A stretch of DNA of 64,000 bases from JBDRMV01 sp043825615 (GTDB taxonomy: Bacteria; CG03). A model generated the notes under the pieces. The model was not told where the DNA came from and searched no databases. It saw nothing but the letters and a program-made list of their open reading frames with translations. The position numbers and the translations under genes were made by a program. Location of the stretch: positions 20,152 through 84,151 of the forward strand of contig JBDRRS010000020.1 of the NCBI GenBank assembly GCA_043825615.1, in the 5' to 3' direction. Below are positions 9,501-17,279 of this stretch, in pieces (within the stretch, counting starts at the first letter, position 1; each line of letters starts with the position of its first letter).

Positions 9501-10145
9501 GCCGACGCAACTGATAATATAGGAATAAGCAAAGTAGAATTTTATATCGACGGAGACCTGAAATCCACAGACTCATCTTCTCCGTACAATTGGGACTGGG
9601 ATACGATTTCATACGGCGAGAGCGCTCACACAGTAAAAGTCATCGCCTATAATACCGCCGAGCAGACAAAAAGCACCACGCACACGGTTACCGTCGATAA
9701 CTGGCAAACTATAGACGACGCTTTGGTGACGGTTTACACGGGAGAAGGCAATTACCTGGTGTGGCCGAGTTCAAGAGTTTGTCCGGGAACCAACAACGGC
9801 GTAACATTAAAATGGGCAATTAACGATTTTCCGCAGCCCGTGTGGGATGATATTACGAAAACTTACTATTACGGGGTATATAACAAATCTAATTATCCCG
9901 CATTTGAATGGGCTGAGGATTTAGATTATAAGGGTTATACCGACTGGCGGCTGCCGACAATAGATGAGCTTAAAGAACTTTATGATTACGGTAGGTCTTA
10001 TATCGGTTATGATACCCAGTTCTACTGGTCATCTACAATGGCTTCGGATATCGATGCGGACGGTGTGTCTTTTGAAACCGGCGCTGTGGACGACCGTCGT
10101 AAGATCTGGGTCTTCTATGTCCGCGCGGTGCGAGACAGCCAGTAA
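6597..10145 (+). CDS. Large surface protein: seven Ig-like and three DUF1566 domains
   Basis: 1182 residues. A hydrophobic segment near 42-62 acts as a signal peptide or anchor. The body has seven bacterial Ig-like units of about 90 residues (pattern VSITNPADGAISSGTV then ISKVEFYIDG), arranged 3, 2 and 2, each block closed by a DUF1566/Lcl-type domain (about 375-505, 705-860, 1040-1182) containing GYTDWRLPTIDEL, a Tyr-Trp-Ser-Ser motif (absent from the first copy) and VRAVRDS. DUF1566 shares the C-type lectin/formylglycine-enzyme fold and is usually a binding module. It begins 6 bp after the CsgG-like gene and is probably co-transcribed. ATG 6597 lacks a ribosome binding site; ATG 6639 is an alternative. 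A palindromic repeat is embedded near codons 25-40. Confidence 0.85.
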   Translation: MKLLRGVRKIVYTIMKLKNKILPAKSPFIPLYKRGKRGGLIIVKSSLVCIILFQIFIAFLVYSNIYAGFKFGLNTAIKDSVQKLDEECLSVPAVVSITSPADGSTVSGTVSVTAEAAHSVGISKVEFYIDGVLKFTDSFSPYVWDWDTTEYDDRDYQIKVTAYNAGGGTRSKQISVTTDNSGPAVSITNPADGAISSGTVNVTAEVSDEHGISKVEFYIDGVLKFTDTSSPYAWNWVTTGCSESTHTVKITACDTLGHATNIQHTVTVDNYDPPAVSVTNPVDGSTVTATVDITADAAGVVEISKVEFYIDGILKSAGTSPPYDYTWNTTQYIDGPHTVKVIAHDAENQTASSQITVTVDNVPPDGEWREVDDDLVIVGKGGDSYLMWPRLLEGPGTNKNNLLQWKTANTSGEPVWVSTKTVYDYPSGENADNYPAFKWAQNLDYKGYTDWRLPTIGELEELYDKGITYINYGSNDCLSSDEYPPDRVYVVNKDGDAVFNRMKNIANFVRAVRESRTGGNSPPTISITTTTTLAIDTISSGTVAVNTVVNDDYGISRVEFYVDGVIKSTVTSYPYNWLWDTTESNDGMLTLKAIIYDISNQTDTDQITVKVDNTPPDVSITNPADGSTSSGTVSVTVSATDANGVIKVEFYIDELHVSTVTTPPYVYYWDTTRSTDGLHTVEVIAYDTLWHTESEVHTIMVDNWEVLPDALVKAYTGGGNYLMWPGSQTCLATNNNNILQWKTANTSGEPVWVSTKTAYDYPSGETSDDYPAFKWAENLVYEGYGDWRLPAKDELKDLYDYGRSYITYASDIYWSSSASSATLADGVRFFDVGPIVGDDKANLNNVRAVRDALPDEAPFVSITTPSESSTSSGTAVVTAAAYDDYGISRVEFYVDDVIKSTDTSSPYGWLWDTTECNDGTHTLKAIIYDTSEQTATNQIAVTADNTPPDVSIINPADGAISSGTVNISADATDNIGISKVEFYIDGDLKSTDSSSPYNWDWDTISYGESAHTVKVIAYNTAEQTKSTTHTVTVDNWQTIDDALVTVYTGEGNYLVWPSSRVCPGTNNGVTLKWAINDFPQPVWDDITKTYYYGVYNKSNYPAFEWAEDLDYKGYTDWRLPTIDELKELYDYGRSYIGYDTQFYWSSTMASDIDADGVSFETGAVDDRRKIWVFYVRAVRDSQ
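6671..6714. repeat. Palindromic repeat inside the N-terminal coding region
   Basis: TCCCCCTTCATCCCCCTTT is followed after a few bases by its imperfect complement AAAGGGGGAAAAGAGGGGGA. In frame it encodes the KSPFIPLYKRGKRGG segment ahead of the membrane segment. C-rich palindromes of this kind are widespread mobile repeats in several bacterial groups. Confidence 0.7.
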
Positions 10146-10177
10146 GAAAATAGGAAAACGGTGCCGTGTTTGACATT

Positions 10178-12151
10178 TCACATTTCTTCTCGCTTGAAGA
10201 ACTCCACGACCTGTTTTAATGTAGTTGTAAAACCACATTCGGGAAGCGACCGTGCAAAGGTCTTTCCGTAATTCCTGCTGATTATCCTGGGGTCAAGAAT
10301 GGCAATCACGCCCCTGTCCGTCTTCGCGCGGATGAGCCGGCCGGCTCCCTGTTTCAGCATGAGCACCGCCTGGGGCACCTGATAATGCCGGAACGGATCC
10401 CGCCCGTGCTTTTTAAGATATTCCATTTTTGCTTCCGTTACGGGATGGTCGGGAACGGCAAAGGGAAGTTTGAATATTATCACGCACCGGAGCGCTCTGC
10501 CCGGAACGTCTATTCCCTGCCAGAAGGTACTTGTCCCCAGAATAACCGCATCGCCGCTCTTTTTGAAAATACTGAGGAGCTTCCAGCGGGGTAATGCGCC
10601 CTGTTTCAGGAGCTGCAGCCCCGGCAGTTGAGCGCTTATGCAGTCGTATGCCGCATCAAGAGTGCTGTAACTCGTAAAGAGAGCGAATGTTCCTCCCCCT
10701 GAAATTTCAAGAATTTCTTTCGTGCGTTTTACCGCCTGAATGGTGAACTTTTCCGTATCGTATGACGGGTCGGGCAAATCCTCCGCAATGTAAAGCAGCG
10801 CCTGCTTCCCGTAGTCAAAAGGGGAGCCCAGCATAATTTCGTCCGCTTCTTCCAGACCGAGCCGTTCTTTTATGTATCCGAATGACCTGTCCACGGAAAG
10901 AGTTGCCGAAGTAAGTATCACCGGGCGGGTTTTTTCGTAGAGTTCCTTACGGAGAACTCCCGCAACTTCGACGGGCACGGCGTGAACCGAGACCGTCAGG
11001 TTTCTCGTCCCCGGGGTTATGTCTATCCAGTAAACATAATCCTTTTCGCTCTGCTCAATAAAAATTTTCAAGCCGTTCCTGATGCCGATGCACCTCTCGG
11101 CGTAGGCGGAAAGTTCAACCGCCGATTCCTCGTCCGTTATATCGGCCAGCGCGGCTTTGAGGCAGGCGTAGAGATTTGAAAGCGGCTTATCCAGAGTGTT
11201 TTCAAACAGGTTCGCGTTTCTGATTCTTCTGGTGAGGCGGGCCGTTCCGAATTCATCCGCTATCGACGCAAAAAATGTTCTCGCGGCTTCCTCCGCGTTT
11301 ACGGCGGCTTTTTTTACGGCAGAGCGGGTTTCGTCTTTCAGTTCGCTTAAACGCAGGACTGCTCCTTTTTCTCCCGCGGGGTTGTATATCAGGCGCAGTA
11401 GAAATTCCAACGCTCTGTTTGAGACGGCAACACCGAGGTATTCCGTCGCCACGTCCTCCACGTTCTGCGCCTCGTCAAAAAGCACCGCGTCGTAATTCGG
11501 AAGGAGCCGTCCTCCGGATGCAATGTTCGTGAAAAAAAGATGATGGTTCACCACAAGGATGTTTGCTTTCGTCTGTAAAATGCGCGCTTTCATATAAAAG
11601 CACCCGCTCCTGTAAGGGCATTTCCTGCCGAAACACAGGTCTCCCTCCCTGCTGACATTCGCCCAGATATCTCCTCTTACGTTAAAATCAATATCCATTT
11701 TAAGACCGGTTTCCGTCTTCCTGCACCATCCGGCAAGCCGGTTCCACTGTTTTTTTGATTCGGCATCGTCGAACAGCCCGAACTGCCTTCCCCTGTTCAG
11801 CCGACGGAGACAAACATAGTTTCCGCTTCCCACGCACAGGGCGAATTTAAATTCCAGAGACAGCGCCTCACGTAAAAACGGAAGTTCTTTTTTTGTCAGC
11901 TGTTCCTGAAGCGTCTTTGTATAGGTTGAAATTACCGCCCGCTTTTTGTTTTTCCCCGTCCATAAAATAAACGGCACGAGGTACGCAATGCTCTTCCCCA
12001 CGCCCGTCCCCGCCTCAGCCACAAGATGTTTTTTCTCTATGATTGCTTTTTCTATGCGCTGAGCCATCTCCAGCTGCTGCGGCCGCTGTTCGTATCCTTT
12101 CAGGAGTTCCGCAATCCTGCTTTCCGGCGAAAACAATTCCTTCAGATTCAT
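10178..12151 (-). CDS. dinG: DinG/XPD-type ATP-dependent DNA helicase
   Basis: 657 residues, superfamily 2 helicase. Walker A is AGTGVGKSIAYLVP near residue 48; the Walker B box is LFDEAQNVED. Between them are the four cysteines of the iron-sulfur domain, in the segment running from CVGSGNYVC to CFGRKCPYRSGC. The C-terminal half carries SATL, TSFSTLD-like and GAGRLIR (motif VI). DinG/YoaA enzymes unwind damaged or stalled DNA structures 5' to 3'. Upstream is TATAAATATAAG about 15 nt before the ATG, with no strong ribosome binding site. It stands alone, convergent with the surface-protein gene and divergent from the DUF2784 gene. DinG versus YoaA cannot be decided from sequence alone. Confidence 0.92.
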   Translation of the reverse strand: MNLKELFSPESRIAELLKGYEQRPQQLEMAQRIEKAIIEKKHLVAEAGTGVGKSIAYLVPFILWTGKNKKRAVISTYTKTLQEQLTKKELPFLREALSLEFKFALCVGSGNYVCLRRLNRGRQFGLFDDAESKKQWNRLAGWCRKTETGLKMDIDFNVRGDIWANVSREGDLCFGRKCPYRSGCFYMKARILQTKANILVVNHHLFFTNIASGGRLLPNYDAVLFDEAQNVEDVATEYLGVAVSNRALEFLLRLIYNPAGEKGAVLRLSELKDETRSAVKKAAVNAEEAARTFFASIADEFGTARLTRRIRNANLFENTLDKPLSNLYACLKAALADITDEESAVELSAYAERCIGIRNGLKIFIEQSEKDYVYWIDITPGTRNLTVSVHAVPVEVAGVLRKELYEKTRPVILTSATLSVDRSFGYIKERLGLEEADEIMLGSPFDYGKQALLYIAEDLPDPSYDTEKFTIQAVKRTKEILEISGGGTFALFTSYSTLDAAYDCISAQLPGLQLLKQGALPRWKLLSIFKKSGDAVILGTSTFWQGIDVPGRALRCVIIFKLPFAVPDHPVTEAKMEYLKKHGRDPFRHYQVPQAVLMLKQGAGRLIRAKTDRGVIAILDPRIISRNYGKTFARSLPECGFTTTLKQVVEFFKREEM

Positions 12152-12217
12152 AAGATATCCCGCTTATATTTATAGCACAAATTTGCCGTGAAACTCAAAC
12201 CCCAACGGGTTACGGGA

Positions 12218-12246
12218 TTGAAACTGCGTCCGCAAATTAGTATAAA
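12218..12246 (+). promoter_or_regulatory. Promoter next to ATG of the DUF2784 gene
   Basis: TTGAAA, exact 17-bp spacer, TATAAA; the -10 box ends 8 bp before ATG 12255. No ribosome binding site is present, so the transcript probably starts within one or two bases of the ATG. Confidence 0.55.
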
Positions 12247-12254
12247 ATATTACA

Positions 12255-12680
12255 ATGAGTTATAAATTGTTCGCTTCGGTTACCGTGGTCGTCCATTTCC
12301 TTTTCATCGTCTTTATATTATGCGGGTTCGTTTTTAATCTTTACGGAATTCTTTTCAACAGGAAACTCCTTGACTGTTTTTACCTGAGGACGCTGCATCT
12401 CGCCGGGATAATATTTGTTTTTTCTCTTGAAGCCGAGGGAAAATACTGCCCCCTGACACTGCTGGAAAACCATTTCTACATAAAATCCGGAAGTTCCCCC
12501 GCCTATGCGGGCTCTTTTATCATTCATTACCTGGAAAAGTTAATTTATCCCGACGTAAACCCTATGCTCATAATAATTCCCACCGGCGCGTTAACCGCCG
12601 CCACTCTGCTGCTCTTTATTTTTCACCCTCCCAAAAAAGAAAGCTCCGGAACCTGCCTTCATGATATTTATGTGGCATAA
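12255..12680 (+). CDS. DUF2784 family membrane protein
   Basis: 141 residues with three to four hydrophobic segments (about 7-30, 45-57, 100-120). The family hallmark, a Cys-Pro-Leu-Thr followed by Leu-Glu-Asn, is present as YCPLTLLENHF near residue 75. DUF2784 proteins are small inner-membrane proteins of unknown function. The 3' end overlaps the start of the next gene by 20 bp, indicating co-transcription and probable translational coupling. Confidence 0.85.
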   Translation: MSYKLFASVTVVVHFLFIVFILCGFVFNLYGILFNRKLLDCFYLRTLHLAGIIFVFSLEAEGKYCPLTLLENHFYIKSGSSPAYAGSFIIHYLEKLIYPDVNPMLIIIPTGALTAATLLLFIFHPPKKESSGTCLHDIYVA

Positions 12681-13527
12681 AATACCCGAAATCTGCAGGA
12701 TTCTTGTTATCGGCGCGGCCGGATTTTACATCATCATTCTGCTTTACTTCGGTTTTTTTCAGACCCGCCTGGTTTTTTTCCCGTCCGGCGAAATCCTCGG
12801 CACGCCCGAGAACGCAGGTCTTGAATACGAAGATGTTTATTTCAAATCGGCGGACGGGCAGGTTCTTCACGGCTGGTTCATTCCTGCTCCTGCTCCTTCG
12901 GACAATCCACGGGGCGTTCTTCTTTTCTGCCACGGAAACGCAGGCAACATTTCGGGAAGGATTGAATCCGTTTCTCTTTTTCATAATCTTGGTTTGAGCG
13001 TTTTCATCTTTGATTACAGGGGCTATGGAAAGAGCCGCGGAAAGCCGGCCGAAAAAGGAACGTATCTTGACGCCGCAGCCGCGTGGGATTATCTTGTGAA
13101 GATGAGAAAAATCGGCCCTGAAAAAATAATCGTTTTCGGAAGATCTCTGGGCGGGGCTATTGCCGCCCGGCTCGCGCGGGAACGCGCGTGCGGAGGCGTT
13201 ATTATTGAATCCGCATTTACCTCCGTCAAAGACATCGGTTCGGAGATGTATCCCTATCTGCCCGTGAGAATGCTTTCAAGGTTCGGATACGAAACAAAAG
13301 AATACATCAGCGGTGTGAAATACCCCGTTCTAATCGTCCACAGCAGGGACGATGAGATGATGCCTTTCAATCACGGCGCCCGTTTATTTGAAGCAGCTCC
13401 CGAGCCGAAGGAATTCCTTGCAATCAGCGGCAGTCACAACGACGGCTTTCTTGTTTCGGGAGAAAAATATACCGCCGGTATTGATTCATTCATCTCAAAA
13501 TATTTCACACAAAAAAGGTCAAAATGA
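12661..13527 (+). CDS. Membrane-anchored alpha/beta hydrolase (YfhR/BEM46-like)
   Basis: 288 residues: an N-terminal membrane anchor (about 10-35), then a hydrolase core. Oxyanion region FCHGNAGN, nucleophile elbow GRSLGG, acid in HSRDDEMMP and catalytic His in GSHNDGF give a full Ser-Asp-His triad. This matches the BEM46/YfhR group, whose physiological substrates are mostly unknown. It overlaps the DUF2784 gene by 20 bp. Confidence 0.88.
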   Translation: MIFMWHKIPEICRILVIGAAGFYIIILLYFGFFQTRLVFFPSGEILGTPENAGLEYEDVYFKSADGQVLHGWFIPAPAPSDNPRGVLLFCHGNAGNISGRIESVSLFHNLGLSVFIFDYRGYGKSRGKPAEKGTYLDAAAAWDYLVKMRKIGPEKIIVFGRSLGGAIAARLARERACGGVIIESAFTSVKDIGSEMYPYLPVRMLSRFGYETKEYISGVKYPVLIVHSRDDEMMPFNHGARLFEAAPEPKEFLAISGSHNDGFLVSGEKYTAGIDSFISKYFTQKRSK

Positions 13528-13661
13528 CAGCGGCCCGCAGAGTGCATACTTTACTTTCACTTGAAAATACTCCGTTCCGTCATTGCGGACATTTTCATTC
13601 CCGTCTTAAAAAAGCATACCTGCCTGCTGAGGGCATGGTGTCGCTTTTTTTCTGCCGGTTT

Positions 13662-13880
13662 TTATTTCTCGGCGATGAGAACCGGCAAGCCGTCTCCGTA
13701 CGGGAGCCATTTGCCCGCAACCTTGGTAATATCAACCTTTACAATTTCCGGACTTTTCGCAGCGTAAGCATCCGCGCAGGAACTTTTTACCAGCCGCGCC
13801 GCAAGAAGAAAATTCAGAAATAAAAGCAGCACCGCCAGAACCTTCATCAGAAACCTGATTTCATTCAGCAATTTTTTCAT
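13662..13880 (-). CDS. Small secreted or membrane protein, unknown
   Basis: 72 residues. AGCGGAGGAAGT directly precedes the ATG, a strong ribosome binding site. Residues about 11-29 are a hydrophobic signal or anchor segment, followed by a short polar tail with one cysteine. No family is recognised. It sits just downstream of corA in the same direction (82 bp gap), so it may be on the same transcript. Confidence 0.65.
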   Translation of the reverse strand: MKKLLNEIRFLMKVLAVLLLFLNFLLAARLVKSSCADAYAAKSPEIVKVDITKVAGKWLPYGDGLPVLIAEK

Positions 13881-13962
13881 ACTTCCTCCGCTTTTTTAAT
13901 GTTACTCTGCATGACTGCCCATTTGTCCGTATTTTCAAATACCGTAACTGTGCTTTCAGTGT

Positions 13963-15027
13963 CTAAAGCCATTTCCGCTTTTTGAAATAGATAACCATTG
14001 AACCCGCGAGGAAAATCATCACGCCCCACACGGCAAAATAAGCCCATTTCCAGCCGAGTTCCGGCATATAATTAAAATTCATTCCGTAAATACCCACTAT
14101 AAATGTCAGCGGTATGAATATGGTCGCTATCACGGTCAGCACTTTCATTACCTCGTTCATTTTGTTGCTCATGCTCGACATATACATATCAACCATGCCG
14201 GAGAGCAGGTCGCGGGATGACTCCACCGAATCCATAACCTGTATCGTATGGTCGTAAACATCTCTCAGGTAGAGCACCGTAGTTTTATGAATAAGTTTTG
14301 ACTCGCCTCTTATCATCGTGCTTATTACTTCTCTCAGCGGCCACACCGCCTTCCTGAGAAATATCATTTCTCTCTTCAAATTGTGCAGCGACTGAAATAT
14401 TTCCGGCGTGGGTTCTCTTATAAGATTGTCTTCCATGTTTTCGATTATCTCACCGTATTTTTCCGGTATTATGAAATAGTTGTCCACTATCGCATCAATC
14501 AGCGCGTATGCAAGATAATCGGCTCCGCCCTCTCTTATTCTGCCCTTCCCTTTGCGTATCCTGTCCCTTATCGGGTTGAATACGTCACCGGACCGTTCCT
14601 GAAAAGATATAACGATATTTTTGCCTGTTATCAAACTGACCTGTTCGGAGTCAACCGACGCGTTTTCCTCATCATACTTAAGCATCTTCAGAACGATGAA
14701 TAAATAATCTTCGTATTCGTCTATTTTAGGTCTCTGGGCGGTATTGAGGACATCTTCCAGCATGAGAGGATGTATGCCGAAATGAGCTCCCAGTTTTTCT
14801 ATCATTCCGATGTCATTCAGGCCGTCAATGTTTATCCAGCTTACCGTCCGGCTGTCCTTATACTGAAAACAGTCCTCTATTTTACTTATTTCTTTTTCCG
14901 CATACTGCTGTTTGTCATAATCTATCAGCGTTATTTTTATGGGCGCTGAGGCGGCGGATTCCGGGCGTACAAGAGTTCCCGGGGGCAGTCCTGCATCATG
15001 GATTTTTCTTCCGGATAATTTAAGCAT
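13963..15027 (-). CDS. corA: CorA-family magnesium/cobalt transporter
   Basis: 354 residues, normal length. The large cytoplasmic N-terminal domain is followed by two transmembrane helices at the C-terminus (about 293-313 and 328-347) with the signature YGMNF at the pore entrance. The start codon is preceded by AACAGGAGATAAAAA. CorA pentamers carry divalent cations across the inner membrane. Confidence 0.95.
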   Translation of the reverse strand: MLKLSGRKIHDAGLPPGTLVRPESAASAPIKITLIDYDKQQYAEKEISKIEDCFQYKDSRTVSWINIDGLNDIGMIEKLGAHFGIHPLMLEDVLNTAQRPKIDEYEDYLFIVLKMLKYDEENASVDSEQVSLITGKNIVISFQERSGDVFNPIRDRIRKGKGRIREGGADYLAYALIDAIVDNYFIIPEKYGEIIENMEDNLIREPTPEIFQSLHNLKREMIFLRKAVWPLREVISTMIRGESKLIHKTTVLYLRDVYDHTIQVMDSVESSRDLLSGMVDMYMSSMSNKMNEVMKVLTVIATIFIPLTFIVGIYGMNFNYMPELGWKWAYFAVWGVMIFLAGSMVIYFKKRKWL

Positions 15028-15088
15028 TTTTTATCTCCTGTTTAATTTTAGCACAAGATTTGTTATCTGTCACGTTTCGACGCGGTTA

Positions 15089-15116
15089 TTGACTTACCCG
15101 GTATTTAATTTATATT
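15089..15116 (+). promoter_or_regulatory. Sigma-70-like promoter
   Basis: TTGACT, 16-bp spacer, TATATT, about 38 bp before ATG 15155 of a small secreted protein gene. Confidence 0.5.
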
Positions 15117-15154
15117 CTATGGTATCTGAAAAATTGAAAATTCGGGAGGGAATT

Positions 15155-15721
15155 ATGAAAAATATTCCAAAATTATTCTTTTTAATTTTGTGCTGTTCTT
15201 CCCTGCTGGCGGAAATCAATCCTGCCCCTTTAAACCAGTCCACAAAATTACAAGAACTGCTCGGAAAGAAAAATTGTCTGATTATTCAAAATTCCAAAAA
15301 GATCGGCAGGATAGACGCCATCTCAGGACTGGCACGCGCCAGAATTGAGAAAATAGATGTTCAGGACTTAAGCGGGAGAAACGAAAGCGTAAATGGAATA
15401 AAAGTGACCGTAATTCTGACGGAAGCGGAAAAAACGAAAGAAGCTTACGCTTTCCTGGATTCCGAGGAATTACCCGGCGTTATGGATTCCCTGAAAACCA
15501 TGAAAGATTTGATAAAACAGACGACTAAAAAAGAATATGCAAAAGCATCTTACAACACGCAGGGAAATTTCCGCGTCGGATTTTACAACGAAGGAAACAA
15601 TGTAAAAATATTTCTTTCCTGCGAAATTCCTTCATCTACGGTTGTCGAATTTCAGGCAAAAAGAATAGATGAATTTATCAATATTATTACCGACAGCATC
15701 AATGAGCTGAAGAAGAGCTGA
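15155..15721 (+). CDS. Small secreted protein, unknown
   Basis: 188 residues from ATG 15155, chosen because GGGAGGG lies 5 nt upstream and the product then starts with a signal peptide (MKNIPKLFFLILCCSSLLAE). The mature part is mixed alpha/beta, with the strand GIKVTVILTEAEKTKEAYAF and a basic segment; no family is recognised. The frame is open further upstream but lacks translation signals there. Confidence 0.75.
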   Translation: MKNIPKLFFLILCCSSLLAEINPAPLNQSTKLQELLGKKNCLIIQNSKKIGRIDAISGLARARIEKIDVQDLSGRNESVNGIKVTVILTEAEKTKEAYAFLDSEELPGVMDSLKTMKDLIKQTTKKEYAKASYNTQGNFRVGFYNEGNNVKIFLSCEIPSSTVVEFQAKRIDEFINIITDSINELKKS

Positions 15722-15841
15722 CTTTCTTGATTTACCGATGTGGCTTTTGATAAGATACACTAGAAATTTGAGAAAGGGAAAAGATGCGTTTTCGCTATTG
15801 CGGATTATTGATAATGTAAAATTTTCGAAAGAGGTGAAAAG

Positions 15842-16390
15842 ATGAAAAATTCGGTATTCGGCTTTCTGTTGCTATCTCTGCTGACGGTATCCGGTTTTTG
15901 CAAAGAAAAAAAGAGTTCTCCTGAAAGCGCTGATGAAATTTCCTATCAAAGATTATTCATAATAACGCGCAGCCTGAACAAAAACCAGGTTATTTATGAA
16001 GCAAGTCTGGAGAAAGATGGTTTCTCCATAAAAAATCCCATAAAAGTGTACTGGATTATGTACGGGAAGAAAGGCGCGACAACAGAAGATTTAAACACAA
16101 TTGAAAAAAAAATAGGTTATGGAATAGAAATAACATCGGCGACGAGAAATGAAGTTGTTTTTAATGTAAAATCCCTTCCTGAAAATCCGATCAAAGCCAT
16201 ACTTATAAGAGATAAAGAAGAAACAAAGGCGCAGGCTCTTATGGATATCAACGGAGAAGAATCCGTTGTCAGTCAGATATATATTGAATCCAAATCCGCG
16301 TTCCCTCTGCCTAAGGTGGTATATATAGATATTACAGGCGTTTCCCTGAAGACAAACAAAGAAATAACAGAAAGAATTATTCCAAAATAG
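15842..16390 (+). CDS. Secreted DUF4833-like protein
   Basis: 182 residues with signal peptide (about 1-20) and ribosome binding site GAAAGAGGTGA. The body matches the DUF4833 pattern: RLFIITRSLNKNQVIYEA, then KVYWIMYGKKGATTEDLN, IEKKIGYGI and a terminal VVYIDITGVS strand. Function is unknown; members are exported. It lies 120 bp after the preceding secreted protein in the same direction. Confidence 0.75.
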   Translation: MKNSVFGFLLLSLLTVSGFCKEKKSSPESADEISYQRLFIITRSLNKNQVIYEASLEKDGFSIKNPIKVYWIMYGKKGATTEDLNTIEKKIGYGIEITSATRNEVVFNVKSLPENPIKAILIRDKEETKAQALMDINGEESVVSQIYIESKSAFPLPKVVYIDITGVSLKTNKEITERIIPK

Positions 16391-16457
16391 AAGTGATATA
16401 ACTCCGGCGGTTTAATAATTTTCCGCCTGTATGCAATTCCCCCGCCGTTAAAAATAT

Positions 16458-16487
16458 TTGACAAACAGAGAATAAATATGCTAATAA
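16458..16487 (+). promoter_or_regulatory. Sigma-70-like promoter
   Basis: TTGACA, 18-bp spacer, TAATAA, about 30 bp before ATG 16518, which has its own ribosome binding site. Confidence 0.5.
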
Positions 16488-16517
16488 AATTATTGTTATG
16501 ACCAAGAGGAGGAAAAA

Positions 16518-17237
16518 ATGAGGAAAGACCCGCCGGTAAAAGTTTCACAGGAAAAAATCACATTTGATGTGGCAGAATTAGAACCGATTCTTTGTGGTCC
16601 AGCAATGGATTTACCTCCCTTTGAGCCTGCATATGTAGAGTTGAAGGGTGGAAAAAAGATGGTTATTCGACCTTTGAAAAAGGAGGAAGCTCCGGTAGTG
16701 CTGGAAGTCGTGAAGAAGATGATAGGAAAGGAGATCGATTTTTACGACATTGTAGGAGCAAGAGTTTACGCCGAAATACTGGGATGGTTAAGGAACCGCT
16801 TAAAAGATTCTTATCAGTTCATAGGTTTAATTGAAGGTGAACTGGCTGGCTTTGCCAATGGACGGGTAATGAATGATGATATTAATATTTCTCTTCATAC
16901 CCTGGCTTTTAAAAGAGGATTAAGAGCAGGAGCAATTCTTTACTATGCCAAAAGTGAATATGCTTTTGAAACCCTCAAACAAAAGGAATTTTGGGCTACT
17001 TATGAGAGTTATAATGGACTTAAACGATGGGGGATTGGAATGGCTCAGCCTTCATATCCCTGGCCGGAATATCAGCATGAACTCGGAGGAGCAAGAGTTT
17101 ATTATATACGCCGTGATTACTGGGCATCTACTGTTAAAAAATATGTACAGCAAATTGCAGGCGCGGAATTTAAACGGCCCGTTCCTGAAGAACTTTTAAA
17201 AGCAAACGAAAATATCAAACCCACTGAAGAAGAGTAA
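16518..17237 (+). CDS. Probable GNAT-like acetyltransferase
   Basis: 239 residues, with ribosome binding site AAGAGGAGG. The central part resembles an N-acetyltransferase fold: MVIRPLKKEEAPVVLEVVKK at about 50-70 (strand and helix 1), a FIGLIEGELAGFANG beta hairpin at about 105-120, then a strand-helix pair. The acyl-CoA binding loop is not clear, so activity is uncertain. It stands alone between the DUF4833 gene and convergent sucD. Confidence 0.55.
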   Translation: MRKDPPVKVSQEKITFDVAELEPILCGPAMDLPPFEPAYVELKGGKKMVIRPLKKEEAPVVLEVVKKMIGKEIDFYDIVGARVYAEILGWLRNRLKDSYQFIGLIEGELAGFANGRVMNDDINISLHTLAFKRGLRAGAILYYAKSEYAFETLKQKEFWATYESYNGLKRWGIGMAQPSYPWPEYQHELGGARVYYIRRDYWASTVKKYVQQIAGAEFKRPVPEELLKANENIKPTEEE

Positions 17238-17279
17238 CTCTTCGTCATAATTTTATTAAAAGGCATAGAGTAAATGGGA

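Noticed and set aside
13524..13823. Plus-strand open frame of 99 codons after the alpha/beta hydrolase gene
   Set aside because: It overlaps a better supported minus-strand gene with signal peptide and strong ribosome binding site (13662-13880).
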